Shown one piece after another: positions 35,837 to 44,122 of a DNA stretch of 64,000 nt. Both the position numbers and the translations under genes were made by a program. Location: the NCBI RefSeq assembly GCF_000428845.1, contig NZ_AUAS01000014.1, forward strand, positions 1 through 64,000, given 5' to 3'. Source of the DNA: Dyadobacter alkalitolerans DSM 23607 (GTDB lineage Bacteria; Bacteroidota; Bacteroidia; Cytophagales; Spirosomataceae). The notes beneath the pieces are model-generated. The model was not told the DNA's origin. It worked only from the letters and a program-made list of their open reading frames with translations, and did not search any database. Position 1 is the first letter of the stretch, and each line of letters starts with the position of its first letter.

Positions 35837-36550
35837 TTACAGCTCCATCTGGAACAGTCCTGCTAAATGATTTTTTAATTTATCTGAAACTTCCTGCATA
35901 TCCAAGTCCCTGCCCAACTCCGCTGCCATGGAAGTAACTGCCTTATCCTGAATGCCACAAGGCACAATGTTCCTAAAATAAGAAAGATCCGTATTTACAT
36001 TCAAAGCAAAACCATGCATCGTAACCCACCGGCTCGATTTCACTCCTAACGCGCAGATTTTCCTAGGATTTTTTTGTTCTTCAAAATCAAACCAAACACC
36101 TGTGAGACCCTGAATGCGACCAGCACTCAACCCATAATCAGCTAATGTGAGGATAATCGCTTCCTCTAATGTTCTCATATAAAGGTGAATGTCGGTGAAA
36201 AAATTATCCAGATCAAAAATCGGGTAGCCAACGATCTGGCCGGGTCCGTGATATGTAATGTCGCCGCCGCGATTGATCTTATAATATTTCGCCTGTTTTT
36301 CCCCGAGTGCCTCCTCGTTCAAAAGCAAATGGTCCGCTTTGCCACTTTTCCCAAGCGTATAAACATGAGGATGCTGGCAAAAAAGCAAGTAGTTGGGTGT
36401 CAAAAGCTGCTCGTCCGTACCGAGATTCCGGTTCGCCGTCTTCACAGAGATCGTCTCCGCAAAGATTTTCTCCTGATAATCCCAAGCCTCCTGATAATCA
36501 ATCAGCCCCAGATCCTGGAAATGAACGTGCTTGTTGATGAGGGTATTCAT
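35837..36550 (-). CDS. lipB: Lipoyl(octanoyl) transferase
   Basis: The 237-residue enzyme moves octanoate from acyl carrier protein to lipoyl domains of 2-oxoacid dehydrogenases. It carries the family motif NRGGDITYHGPGQIVGYPI at residues 93-111, the catalytic lysine region RKICALGVKSSRWVTMHG around 163-180, and the catalytic cysteine C198 in VPCGIQ. An insertion-free, normal length. It begins a minus-strand run with the hypothetical gene and the exonuclease. Confidence 0.94.
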   Translation of the reverse strand: MNTLINKHVHFQDLGLIDYQEAWDYQEKIFAETISVKTANRNLGTDEQLLTPNYLLFCQHPHVYTLGKSGKADHLLLNEEALGEKQAKYYKINRGGDITYHGPGQIVGYPIFDLDNFFTDIHLYMRTLEEAIILTLADYGLSAGRIQGLTGVWFDFEEQKNPRKICALGVKSSRWVTMHGFALNVNTDLSYFRNIVPCGIQDKAVTSMAAELGRDLDMQEVSDKLKNHLAGLFQMEL

Positions 36551-36639
36551 TTAAAAAATTTGTGACCAATTTATTTTCCAACGTCTTAATGTAGGAAGTG
36601 GTTTAATATCAAACACACATTAACACGTAAATTGTTCTC

Positions 36640-36999
36640 ATGGCAGCACATAATGACCTTGGAAACTGGGGTGAAGATCAGGCAGCGGCGTTTTTGGCAA
36701 ATAAAGGCTTTGAGATTGTTGAGAAAAACCATCGCAACCGATATTCGGAAATCGACCTCATTGTTACAAAAGACAAGATGCTAATCTTCGTCGAAGTCAA
36801 AACGCGCAGCAACACAGGTTTCGGCTTGCCCGAAGAATTTGTAAACGTGACCAAAGCCCGCCTGATCATGCGTGCAGCCGAACATTACATTTTCGACAAA
36901 GATTGGATGTTCGACATCCGCTTCGACGTCATCTCCATCCTCATCCAGCCAGACGGGAAGTCTGACATTTATCACATTGAGGATGCTTTTTGCAAATGA
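36640..36999 (+). CDS. YraN family protein (UPF0102)
   Basis: The 119-residue protein has the restriction-endonuclease-like fold of the YraN family. It starts LGNWGEDQAAAFLANKGFEIVEKNHR, then EIDLIVTKDKMLIFVEVKTR holds the nuclease-type E/D-ExK signature. Its biological role is not established. It is monocistronic and divergent from lipB. Confidence 0.88.
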   Translation: MAAHNDLGNWGEDQAAAFLANKGFEIVEKNHRNRYSEIDLIVTKDKMLIFVEVKTRSNTGFGLPEEFVNVTKARLIMRAAEHYIFDKDWMFDIRFDVISILIQPDGKSDIYHIEDAFCK

Positions 37000-37018
37000 G
37001 CTCGTGTAAATAACCGAC

Positions 37019-37888
37019 TCAAAGCCCCTTCTGAAAGCTTTTTCTATAATTAAGCGGGCTCATTTTCATGCGCCTTTTGAAGAGTTTATAAAAATGGGAG
37101 ACGTCGCCGAAACCGCTGTCAAAGGAGATTTCGGAAACCGGCCGGTCTGTTGACAGCAACTGCTGAACGGCGAAATTGATGCGGTAATCGATTACTGTGT
37201 CCAGAAAAGTTTTGTTGGTAACCCTTTTGAAATATTTACAAAAAGCATTGGGCGACATATTCACAACCGCTGACACCTCATTCAGCACAATATCATTTCG
37301 GAAATTATCAATAATGTAGCCCAACGCGGCATTAATGCGATCCTTATTACTATTGATTTGAGTGGCGACAACACCGTCCTGGTCCAGCAGAACGAATTCT
37401 TTGGAATCGGCCAGATCTTCGAGAATGTCCAGTAACAGCAGCATTTTCTTCAAAGCATTTTCTTCCTGCGCCAAAACGCTCATTCTGGCGCCTATTTCCT
37501 TGGCAGTTTGTCCTGTGAAATGAATGCCGTGTGCGCTGATTTTTAGCAGGTTGCGAATGTTAGATAGTTCTGGTCTGTCAAAGAAGTCGGTTCCCAGAAA
37601 ACTTTTGTCAAACTGCGCTACGATAGACTTGGCGTGAAAGCCAGGCGTTGAAATGCTTTCCGATTTCCAGGAATGCGGCAGATCCGAGCCCAATAATACA
37701 AGATCTCCGGCGTCAAAATCGGCCATTTGCTTGCCTACGTAGCGTTTTCCTTTCCCTTTCAGGATCAATGTAAGTTCAAATTCGGGATGAAAATGATAGG
37801 GGACGTTAAACTTTTCGAGATTGAATGAGTTAACCAGAAACGACGCATCCGATCCGGAATTAATTGTCTCAAATAGGGCCTTTATCAT
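37019..37888 (-). CDS. AraC family transcriptional regulator
   Basis: The 289-residue protein has an N-terminal cupin-like sensing domain (YHFHPEFELTLILKGKGKRYVG) and a C-terminal double helix-turn-helix (FCKYFKRVTNKTFLDTVIDY and SFDSGFGDVSHFYKLFKRR). It is divergent from a PhyH dioxygenase and rhamnose mutarotase pair, which suggests control of those genes in response to a sugar. Two direct half-sites TATTAGCC, 21 bases apart, lie in the shared upstream region. Confidence 0.88.
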   Translation of the reverse strand: MIKALFETINSGSDASFLVNSFNLEKFNVPYHFHPEFELTLILKGKGKRYVGKQMADFDAGDLVLLGSDLPHSWKSESISTPGFHAKSIVAQFDKSFLGTDFFDRPELSNIRNLLKISAHGIHFTGQTAKEIGARMSVLAQEENALKKMLLLLDILEDLADSKEFVLLDQDGVVATQINSNKDRINAALGYIIDNFRNDIVLNEVSAVVNMSPNAFCKYFKRVTNKTFLDTVIDYRINFAVQQLLSTDRPVSEISFDSGFGDVSHFYKLFKRRMKMSPLNYRKSFQKGL

Positions 37889-37933
37889 TGACTATTTTAA
37901 TCGTAGTAGATTTGTTGAGGTAAAACTAGATAA

Positions 37934-37962
37934 TATTAGCCACAAAATATCCATTATTAGCC
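37934..37962. promoter_or_regulatory. Direct half-sites TATTAGCC with 21-base offset
   Basis: TATTAGCC occurs at 37934-37941 and again at 37955-37962. AraC-type regulators bind direct repeats offset by two helical turns (21 bases), so this pair is a good candidate operator for the adjacent AraC protein and its divergent target genes. Confidence 0.5.
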
Positions 37963-38024
37963 TAACCGCCAACAACAAAAGAGCCGAAATTTGAAATTGA
38001 TTATTCCTAAACTCTTAAAAAGTT

Positions 38025-38843
38025 ATGACGACCAGAACTGCTCCCGATCTGGCTGATTTTAAGGCAATCTCTGAAACAGAAATCCATGCATTTAGAGAAA
38101 ATGGTCATGTGCTAATCCCTGGCGTGCTGAATGAAGTGGAAGTGTCTCATTACAGGGACATTATCAACGCTGCTGCCACGAAGTTCAACACCGAAAAGCG
38201 GAAGCTGGAAGACAGGGACACGTACGGAAAAGCTTTTTTACAGATTACAAATTTGTGGGAAGTGGACAATAACGTGAAGAATTATGCATTGGCCAAACGC
38301 TTTGGAAAAATTGCGGCGGATCTTTTGGGAGTAGTGAACGTCAGAATTTACCACGACCAGGCTCTTTATAAGGAGCCTGGCGGTGGCTTCACCCCCTGGC
38401 ACCAGGACCAATATTACTGGCCTGTCGATACCAACAACACCATTACTATGTGGATGCCGCTGATTGATATAGACGTCGATATGGGCATGCTTACATTTGC
38501 TTCGGGGTCTCACCAGGCCGGTTTTGTTGAGAATGTGCCCATTTCCGACGAATCGGAGGCTATGCTTGAAAAATTTATTCAGGATAAGGGTTTCAAAATT
38601 GCGCGTGCGCAAACCATGAAAGCGGGCGATGCCACATGGCATTATGGCTGGACGTTGCATTCGGCTCCGGGAAACAAATCGGCTGATACAATGCGTGAAG
38701 TAATGACCATTATTTTCGTAGCCGATGGCGCAAAAGTGACGGAGCCTAAAAATAAACACCAGGAAGCCGACCGGCAGCGCTGGATGTGCGGCCAGTCCGC
38801 TGGCGAAGTCCTTAATTCTTCACTGAATCCCTTGATCCTTTAA
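38025..38843 (+). CDS. Phytanoyl-CoA dioxygenase family protein
   Basis: The 272-residue protein has the metal triad HQD in FTPWHQDQYYW and a distal His in GWTLHSAPGN, followed by an Arg in MREVMTIIF, as in Fe(II)/2-oxoglutarate PhyH enzymes. LYKEPGGGFTPWHQDQ is the family signature for the more ectoine/PhyH-like group. It is next to rhaM and opposite an AraC regulator, pointing to sugar or polyol metabolism; the true substrate is unknown. It is a second PhyH gene in the window (the other is at 29656). Confidence 0.83.
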   Translation: MTTRTAPDLADFKAISETEIHAFRENGHVLIPGVLNEVEVSHYRDIINAAATKFNTEKRKLEDRDTYGKAFLQITNLWEVDNNVKNYALAKRFGKIAADLLGVVNVRIYHDQALYKEPGGGFTPWHQDQYYWPVDTNNTITMWMPLIDIDVDMGMLTFASGSHQAGFVENVPISDESEAMLEKFIQDKGFKIARAQTMKAGDATWHYGWTLHSAPGNKSADTMREVMTIIFVADGAKVTEPKNKHQEADRQRWMCGQSAGEVLNSSLNPLIL

Positions 38844-38921
38844 AAAAATCCGTCAGCACGGCATTAGAAAAGTGTTGGCACCTGGCTTAAACAGATTTAG
38901 GGTTTAACCAAAATCGCCTTA

Positions 38922-39242
38922 ATGGAGCAGGACAGAATTTCAGCATTCCGGATGCAATTGAAGCCGGGTAATGAGGTAGAATATAAAAAACGCCACGATG
39001 AGATCTGGCCCGAGCTGGCGCAACTGCTTAAAGACGCGGGCATTAAGGAATATTATATCTTTCTGGACGAGATTACATTAGCCCTTTTTGCATTCCAAAA
39101 ATTGGGAAGCAATGATCAGACCGCAGGTTTGGCATCATTGCCAATCATGAAAAAGTGGTGGGATTACATGGCCGATTTAATGGAGGTTAATGCAGACAAT
39201 TCGCCGCAAACGGTTTCCTGCCCGGAGGTTTTCCGACTTTGA
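38922..39242 (+). CDS. L-rhamnose mutarotase-like protein
   Basis: The 106-residue ferredoxin-like protein has MQLKPGNEVEYKKRHDEIWPEL at the N-terminus, LDEITLALFAF in the middle and KKWWDYMADLMEVNADNSP before the end. These match the L-rhamnose mutarotase (RhaM) family, which interconverts sugar anomers. No rhaA, rhaB or rhaD is nearby, so a different deoxysugar (such as fucose) is possible. It follows the PhyH gene by 78 bases in the same direction. Confidence 0.85.
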   Translation: MEQDRISAFRMQLKPGNEVEYKKRHDEIWPELAQLLKDAGIKEYYIFLDEITLALFAFQKLGSNDQTAGLASLPIMKKWWDYMADLMEVNADNSPQTVSCPEVFRL

Positions 39243-39307
39243 CAGCTGATTTACGGTGTTGCAACTTTATTTTTTCTAACTTGCGGCTCTGTAATCCGCC
39301 GAAAAAT

Positions 39308-39754
39308 ATGAAGAACACACACTTCCTGATCGCCAGGGAGCAATCGGATGTCCGGACCTTGTTTCTGGGCGCATTCATCGCGCAAGTCGATGGCAGCAAA
39401 GCTACTTCACTCAAAGATTTTTACCAGGAAATTTCCACAGCCATGCATTTCCCTGAATATGACGGGAAAAATCTCGATGCGCTGGACGAAATGCTGAATG
39501 ATCTGGAATGGATCAAAGAGCAAAAAGTGATCATTTACATTGAAAATTCGGCTGATTGGCTTGCCAGGGAAAAATCGGAGGAGAAACTGCTTTCGGTGAT
39601 CGACATTCTGGATGCGACGGCGGAGGACTGGAAATGGATGGATGAGGAAGAAGAAGGAACGCCGAAAAAGGAATTGCAGATCGTTTTCCACGATTCGGAA
39701 CGCATCCGCACATTGCTTGACGAGCAGGAAATTCCTTACTGGGTTTTGAGCTGA
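39308..39754 (+). CDS. Barstar-family protein
   Basis: The ATG at 39308 gives a 148-residue protein. It contains the barstar core: VDGSKATSLKDFYQEISTAMHFPEYDGKNLDALDEMLNDLEW, followed by KVIIYIENSADWLA. Barstar inhibits barnase-type ribonucleases. No cognate ribonuclease is seen here, so it may be an orphan immunity protein. The final 19 bases overlap the 3' end of pnuC on the other strand. Confidence 0.82.
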   Translation: MKNTHFLIAREQSDVRTLFLGAFIAQVDGSKATSLKDFYQEISTAMHFPEYDGKNLDALDEMLNDLEWIKEQKVIIYIENSADWLAREKSEEKLLSVIDILDATAEDWKWMDEEEEGTPKKELQIVFHDSERIRTLLDEQEIPYWVLS

Positions 39755-40350
39755 ACCAAGTCACGCTTCCATTGTACATAGCCGCCTACTGCCAGCGCGA
39801 GAAAAACAGCATATAATATGGCCGTCAGATGCAGGTCTTTGTAAAAATACATGACCACGTAACAGGCATCTGCAATAATCCACAAGATCCAGTTTTCCAG
39901 ATACTTACGCGCCATCATCCATTGCCCGATCAGGCTGGCGACAGTCAATGCGGAATCGGCATAAGTAAGGCTGGCATCTGTAAATTTGCCTAATAAAAAT
40001 CCCCACGAAGCCGTTATAGCGATGAAAATCAAGCCGAAAACAGGGTACATCCGAATTGGCGTGCGGGTTACACTGATCCCGTCGTGATTTTTTCCTCCAA
40101 ATTTCCATATCCACCAGCCATAAATGCTCGTCAGGAAGTAATAACCCTGTAAACCTGTATCGGCATAGAGCCGGACCTGCCAGAAAACGACCGCATACAA
40201 TACTGCATTTACGATCCCGAAAAACCATCCCCAGACATTCTGCTGCGTATTTAAATAAACACAGATCGCCCCGGTAATAAAGCCCAGTATTTCAAGCCAG
40301 GTGGTGGCAATGCCCGCCAGAGAAATGGTTTGATTGAGCCAATCGGTCAT
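39736..40350 (-). CDS. pnuC: PnuC-type nicotinamide riboside transporter
   Basis: The 204-residue membrane protein has about seven hydrophobic segments. It contains NTQQNVWGWFFGIVNAVLYAVVFWQVRLYAD and FLTSIYGWWIWKFGG, the WG.F/G.YGWW.W signatures of PnuC. PnuC proteins facilitate uptake of vitamin B3 nucleosides. Other family members carry thiamine; no thiamine riboswitch is visible upstream. Its 3' end overlaps the barstar gene. Confidence 0.87.
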   Translation of the reverse strand: MTDWLNQTISLAGIATTWLEILGFITGAICVYLNTQQNVWGWFFGIVNAVLYAVVFWQVRLYADTGLQGYYFLTSIYGWWIWKFGGKNHDGISVTRTPIRMYPVFGLIFIAITASWGFLLGKFTDASLTYADSALTVASLIGQWMMARKYLENWILWIIADACYVVMYFYKDLHLTAILYAVFLALAVGGYVQWKRDLVQLKTQ

Positions 40351-40418
40351 ATTTTCAGTGCTTTCAATGATTATTCGGCTAAATATATCAGCTCCGGGGC
40401 GATTAACAATTTTGTAAT

Positions 40419-40449
40419 TTGCCGTGTTGTGCGTTTCCAGCTATTTTTG
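40419..40449 (+). promoter_or_regulatory. Candidate promoter TTG-N20-TATTTTTG
   Basis: TTG at 40419-40421 and TATTTTTG at 40442-40449 are 20 bases apart, a full match to the Bacteroidota TTG-N17-23-TAnnTTTG promoter. It would start a plus-strand transcript near 40456, about 175 bases before mfd. Confidence 0.5.
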
Positions 40450-40455
40450 TGATAG

Positions 40456-40585
40456 ATAGCACGGTAGGCAAACTGGCAGACATTTGAGATAAGCCGTTTG
40501 TGGCAAACATTTTGTGGCAAACATTTTGTATAAAACCGTTGTTATTTAAAATGCCGGTCAGGGAAAATCCTGAAACGGCTTTTTG
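40456..40585 (+). ncRNA. Candidate small RNA or mfd leader
   Basis: A promoter match at 40419 and an intrinsic terminator at 40553-40585 bound an intergenic transcript of about 130 nt. It contains two small hairpins formed by a 14-base tandem repeat (GTGGCAAACATTTT at 40500 and 40514), with stems GTTTG/CAAAC and TTTG/CAAA. I see no open frame of note. It could be a small RNA, or a leader that attenuates mfd. Family not recognised. Confidence 0.35.
40553..40585 (+). terminator. Intrinsic terminator upstream of mfd
   Basis: GCCG-TCAGG pairs with CCTGA-CGGC around a GAAAAT loop, with one asymmetric interior mismatch, and runs into five T residues. The nearest upstream plus-strand gene ends 800 bases earlier, so it has no protein-coding gene to end. 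Confidence 0.6.
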
Positions 40586-40630
40586 CATTTACATTCACTT
40601 AGCGAACACCGCTTTATTTACGATACATAA

Positions 40631-43600
40631 TTGGAAGTTAAAGACTTACTAACACTCTACAAAGGAGACAGTTATCTCGATATCCTGAGTACGCAAATTG
40701 CCTCAAAAGATCCCGAAGCGGCGCATGTACAGATCAAAGGATTGGTAGGGAGCCTGGATGCGGTTGTGGCCGCGTCTATCCAAGAAAAAAAGAAAAGCCC
40801 GGCCGTTTACATTTTGAGCGACAGGGAAGAGGCTGCTTATTTTCAGAACGACTTGCAGAATCTGATCGGCAAAACGGAAGTTTTGTTCTACCCGACCTCC
40901 TATAAACGCCCTTATCATTACGAGGAAGTGGATAATGCCAATGTCCTCATGCGCGGCGAAATTCTGAACAAGCTGAGCGGCAGCAAATCATTGCCCACCC
41001 AAATAGTCACTTATCCGGAAGCATTATTTGAAAAAGTGATCAATAAGCGGTCGCTGAAAGCAAACACATTTTCGGTGAAAGTGGGCGAGAAGCTTGATCC
41101 GTCTTTCTTGACAGAGTTTCTGACTAGTTATGGCTTCGAGATTACGGATTTTGTGTTTGAAGCAGGTCAGTTTTCAGTGCGTGGAGGGATTTTGGATGTG
41201 TTTTCATTTGCTAATGAGCATCCGTTCCGTATTGAATTGTTTGGCGATGAAGTGGAAAGCATCCGTTCTTTTGACCCGGATACACAGCTTTCAATCGAGA
41301 GTGCGAAGCAGATCAACATTGTTCCGGACATTCAGCAGAAATTGTCTCAGGAAACGCGGGAATCGTTCCTTAATTTCTTTGCGCCGGAGACCGTTCTCTG
41401 GTTTAAGGATGCCGAGCTGACATTGGAAATCATTGAAAGTTGTTTTGAGAAAGCAGAAAAAGCCTTGCATGAAGTGACCGGAGGCGGCATTCAGATCGTT
41501 TCCAATCCACAGGACCTTTTCGAAACGCGGAGGGGATTTCTGAACCAGGTTAAGAAGTTCAAAACCGTTGAATTTGGTAAAAAAGGTTATTTCAAAACAG
41601 AAAACAAGCTTCCCTATTCTTCCAAACCGCAGCCTTCATTTAATAAGGATTTCAAAAGACTGCTCGACGACCTTTCGGAAAATCAATCGAAAGGCTATGT
41701 CAACATTATCGTTGCTGAGCAGCCCAAGCAGCTCGACCGGCTCGAAAGGATTTTTGAAGACCTGGATCCATTTGTAAAATTCCGCCCGATGCACATTTCG
41801 CTGCGGGAAGGATTTGTGGATGATAACTTAAAGGTGGTTTGCTACACCGATCACCAGATTTTTGCGCGTTTTCACAAATACAGGCTCAAAGAAAAATTCA
41901 GCAAATCAAAAGCGATCACGCTCAAGGAGCTCAAATCGCTGCATCCGGGCGACTTTGTAACCCATGTGGATTATGGAATCGGCCGCTTCGCCGGCATGGA
42001 GCGTAAGGATGTGAATGGCAAGGAACAGGAAGCGATCCGGCTGATTTACAGGGATAATGATCTCCTTTATGTAAGTGTCCATAACCTACACAAGATCGCA
42101 AAATATACAGGTAAGGAAGGCACACCGCCTGCCATGAGCAAGCTAGGCTCAGGCGAGTGGGAAGCCAAAAAATCGAAGGTTAAGAAGCAGCTCAAAGACA
42201 TTGCGCACGAGCTCATAGCGCTTTATGCCAAACGTCGCCAGGCACCGGGTTTCCCGTTCTCGCCAGACAATTATATGCAAGCGGAATTGGAATCGTCCTT
42301 TTTATACGAGGACACGCCCGACCAGGCCACGGCGACAGCCAATGTAAAAGAGGATATGGAAAAAGCGCATCCGATGGACCGGCTGGTTTGTGGGGATGTG
42401 GGTTTTGGTAAAACAGAAATTGCGATCCGTGCGGCATTCAAGTCGGTTTGCGACAGCAAGCAAGTGGCCGTTCTGGTTCCTACGACCATTTTGGCGATGC
42501 AACATTATAAGACATTCAGTGAGCGTCTGGCCGATTTCCCTGCGAAAGTGGGTTATATCAATCGTTTTAAATCGACGAAGGAAATTAAGGAAACATTAAA
42601 AGAAGCCGAAGAAGGCAAAATTGACATATTGATAGGCACGCACCGCATTCTAAATAAGGATGTGAAATTCAAGGATTTGGGACTTCTAATTGTTGATGAA
42701 GAACAGAAATTTGGGGTTAAAGCCAAAGACAGATTAAAGGAAATGCGTGTGAATGTGGACGTGCTGACCCTAACGGCAACGCCAATCCCGAGAACATTGC
42801 ATTTCTCCCTTATGGGCGCTCGCGACCTTTCTGTTATCGCGACGCCACCTCCTAACCGTCAGCCGGTTACGACGGAAGTGCATACATTCAGTGAAGAATT
42901 TATCCGCGATGCGATCAGCTTTGAAGTGCAGCGCGGCGGACAGGTTTTCTTCGTCCATAATCGCGTGAATGACATTGAATCCATTGCTAACATTGTTTTA
43001 CGCCTCGTTCCCGATGTGCGCATAGGCATCGCGCACGGGCAAATGGACGGTGATAAGCTCGAAAAAGTAATGGTCAATTTCATCGAAGGTGAATATGACG
43101 TGCTTGTTTCGACCAACATTATTGAGTCCGGGATTGACATTGCAAATGCTAACACGATCATTATCAATTCAGCGCATATGTTCGGTTTGTCGGATCTGCA
43201 CCAGATGCGGGGACGTGTGGGACGTTCCAATAGAAAGGCATTTTGCTATTTGCTAACGCCTTCTGTTTCCACATTGGCAAGCGATTCGCGGAAGCGTTTG
43301 CAGACATTGGAAGAGTTTTCTGAGTTGGGAGACGGTTTCAAGGTGGCTATGCGCGATTTGGATATTCGCGGAGCAGGAAACTTGCTGGGTGCGGAGCAGA
43401 GCGGTTTTGTGAATGATCTGGGTTATGAGCTTTATCACAAAATGCTGGATGAAGCCGTTTCAGAATTGAAGAATAATGAGTTTAAGGATCTGTTCTCCAA
43501 TGCCTTAGGCCTGCCTTCCAAGTTGGTTCCGGATTGCCAGATCGAAACCGATTTTGCGACACTGATTCCTGATGATTATGTCAAAAATATTTCAGAGAGA

Positions 43601-43984
43601 TTGTCGTTATATACCCGCCTCGATAACATTTCGACGGAAGAGGAGCTTGCCAAATTCGAGAAAGAGATCCTCGACCGGTTTGGCCCGGTTCCTGGCGAAG
43701 TGGAAGATCTGTTGAAAACCGTTCGTTTGCGTTGGGAAGCAGAGCTTTTGCACTTCGAAAAATTAACTTTGAAAAGCAATACATTGAAAGGCTACTTCGT
43801 TACTTCGCAGAACGACGAATTCTTTCAGTCTCCGAAGTTCGGACAGGTGATTGATTACATTAAACAACACCCAAGAAAAATTGCTTTAAAAGACCAGAAA
43901 GGCAAGTTAATGCTTATTTGTGAAGACATTAAAAGCATTGAGCAAGCTCGGAAAGTCCTGATGGAGATGACCGGGTCACGCTGA
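40631..43984 (+). CDS. mfd: Transcription-repair coupling factor
   Basis: The 1117-residue Mfd starts at TTG. It has the UvrB-homology N-terminal part and then the RNA-polymerase interaction domain (LHPGDFVTHVDYGIGRFAGME). The helicase motor has Walker A GDVGFGKTE and the DEEQ box, then TATPIPRTLHFSLMG and QMRGRVGRSNR. The C-terminal TRCF domain closes it. Mfd displaces stalled RNA polymerase and recruits UvrA. The last codons lie in a 14-base tandem duplication (TGACCGGGTCAC) at 43968-43993 that includes the stop. Confidence 0.95.
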   Translation: MEVKDLLTLYKGDSYLDILSTQIASKDPEAAHVQIKGLVGSLDAVVAASIQEKKKSPAVYILSDREEAAYFQNDLQNLIGKTEVLFYPTSYKRPYHYEEVDNANVLMRGEILNKLSGSKSLPTQIVTYPEALFEKVINKRSLKANTFSVKVGEKLDPSFLTEFLTSYGFEITDFVFEAGQFSVRGGILDVFSFANEHPFRIELFGDEVESIRSFDPDTQLSIESAKQINIVPDIQQKLSQETRESFLNFFAPETVLWFKDAELTLEIIESCFEKAEKALHEVTGGGIQIVSNPQDLFETRRGFLNQVKKFKTVEFGKKGYFKTENKLPYSSKPQPSFNKDFKRLLDDLSENQSKGYVNIIVAEQPKQLDRLERIFEDLDPFVKFRPMHISLREGFVDDNLKVVCYTDHQIFARFHKYRLKEKFSKSKAITLKELKSLHPGDFVTHVDYGIGRFAGMERKDVNGKEQEAIRLIYRDNDLLYVSVHNLHKIAKYTGKEGTPPAMSKLGSGEWEAKKSKVKKQLKDIAHELIALYAKRRQAPGFPFSPDNYMQAELESSFLYEDTPDQATATANVKEDMEKAHPMDRLVCGDVGFGKTEIAIRAAFKSVCDSKQVAVLVPTTILAMQHYKTFSERLADFPAKVGYINRFKSTKEIKETLKEAEEGKIDILIGTHRILNKDVKFKDLGLLIVDEEQKFGVKAKDRLKEMRVNVDVLTLTATPIPRTLHFSLMGARDLSVIATPPPNRQPVTTEVHTFSEEFIRDAISFEVQRGGQVFFVHNRVNDIESIANIVLRLVPDVRIGIAHGQMDGDKLEKVMVNFIEGEYDVLVSTNIIESGIDIANANTIIINSAHMFGLSDLHQMRGRVGRSNRKAFCYLLTPSVSTLASDSRKRLQTLEEFSELGDGFKVAMRDLDIRGAGNLLGAEQSGFVNDLGYELYHKMLDEAVSELKNNEFKDLFSNALGLPSKLVPDCQIETDFATLIPDDYVKNISERLSLYTRLDNISTEEELAKFEKEILDRFGPVPGEVEDLLKTVRLRWEAELLHFEKLTLKSNTLKGYFVTSQNDEFFQSPKFGQVIDYIKQHPRKIALKDQKGKLMLICEDIKSIEQARKVLMEMTGSR

Positions 43985-44065
43985 CCGGGTCACATTAAAG
44001 GGGTTATTTGATTAATACAAATGTGACCAATAATTGATTTTTAAAAATAATTTCTTTTCATTTCT

Positions 44066-44073
44066 TACATTTG
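44066..44073 (+). promoter_or_regulatory. Candidate -7 promoter element for gldJ
   Basis: TACATTTG, followed by CG, matches TAnnTTTG and lies 50 bases before the gldJ ATG. The nearest upstream TTG is 28 bases away, longer than normal. Confidence 0.4.
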
Positions 44074-44122
44074 CGATTTCGCATACTATAAAAATACCAA
44101 ACACTTAAGTCACTTTAAAGCA

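Noticed and set aside
38238..38759. A 173-codon antisense frame opposite the PhyH gene
   Set aside because: It lies wholly opposite the conserved dioxygenase frame with its metal motifs, and has no motif of its own.
40351..40630. Thiamine (THI) riboswitch upstream of pnuC or mfd
   Set aside because: I looked for the CTGAGA and related conserved words on both strands and did not find them; the tandem repeats there do not resemble any riboswitch I know.
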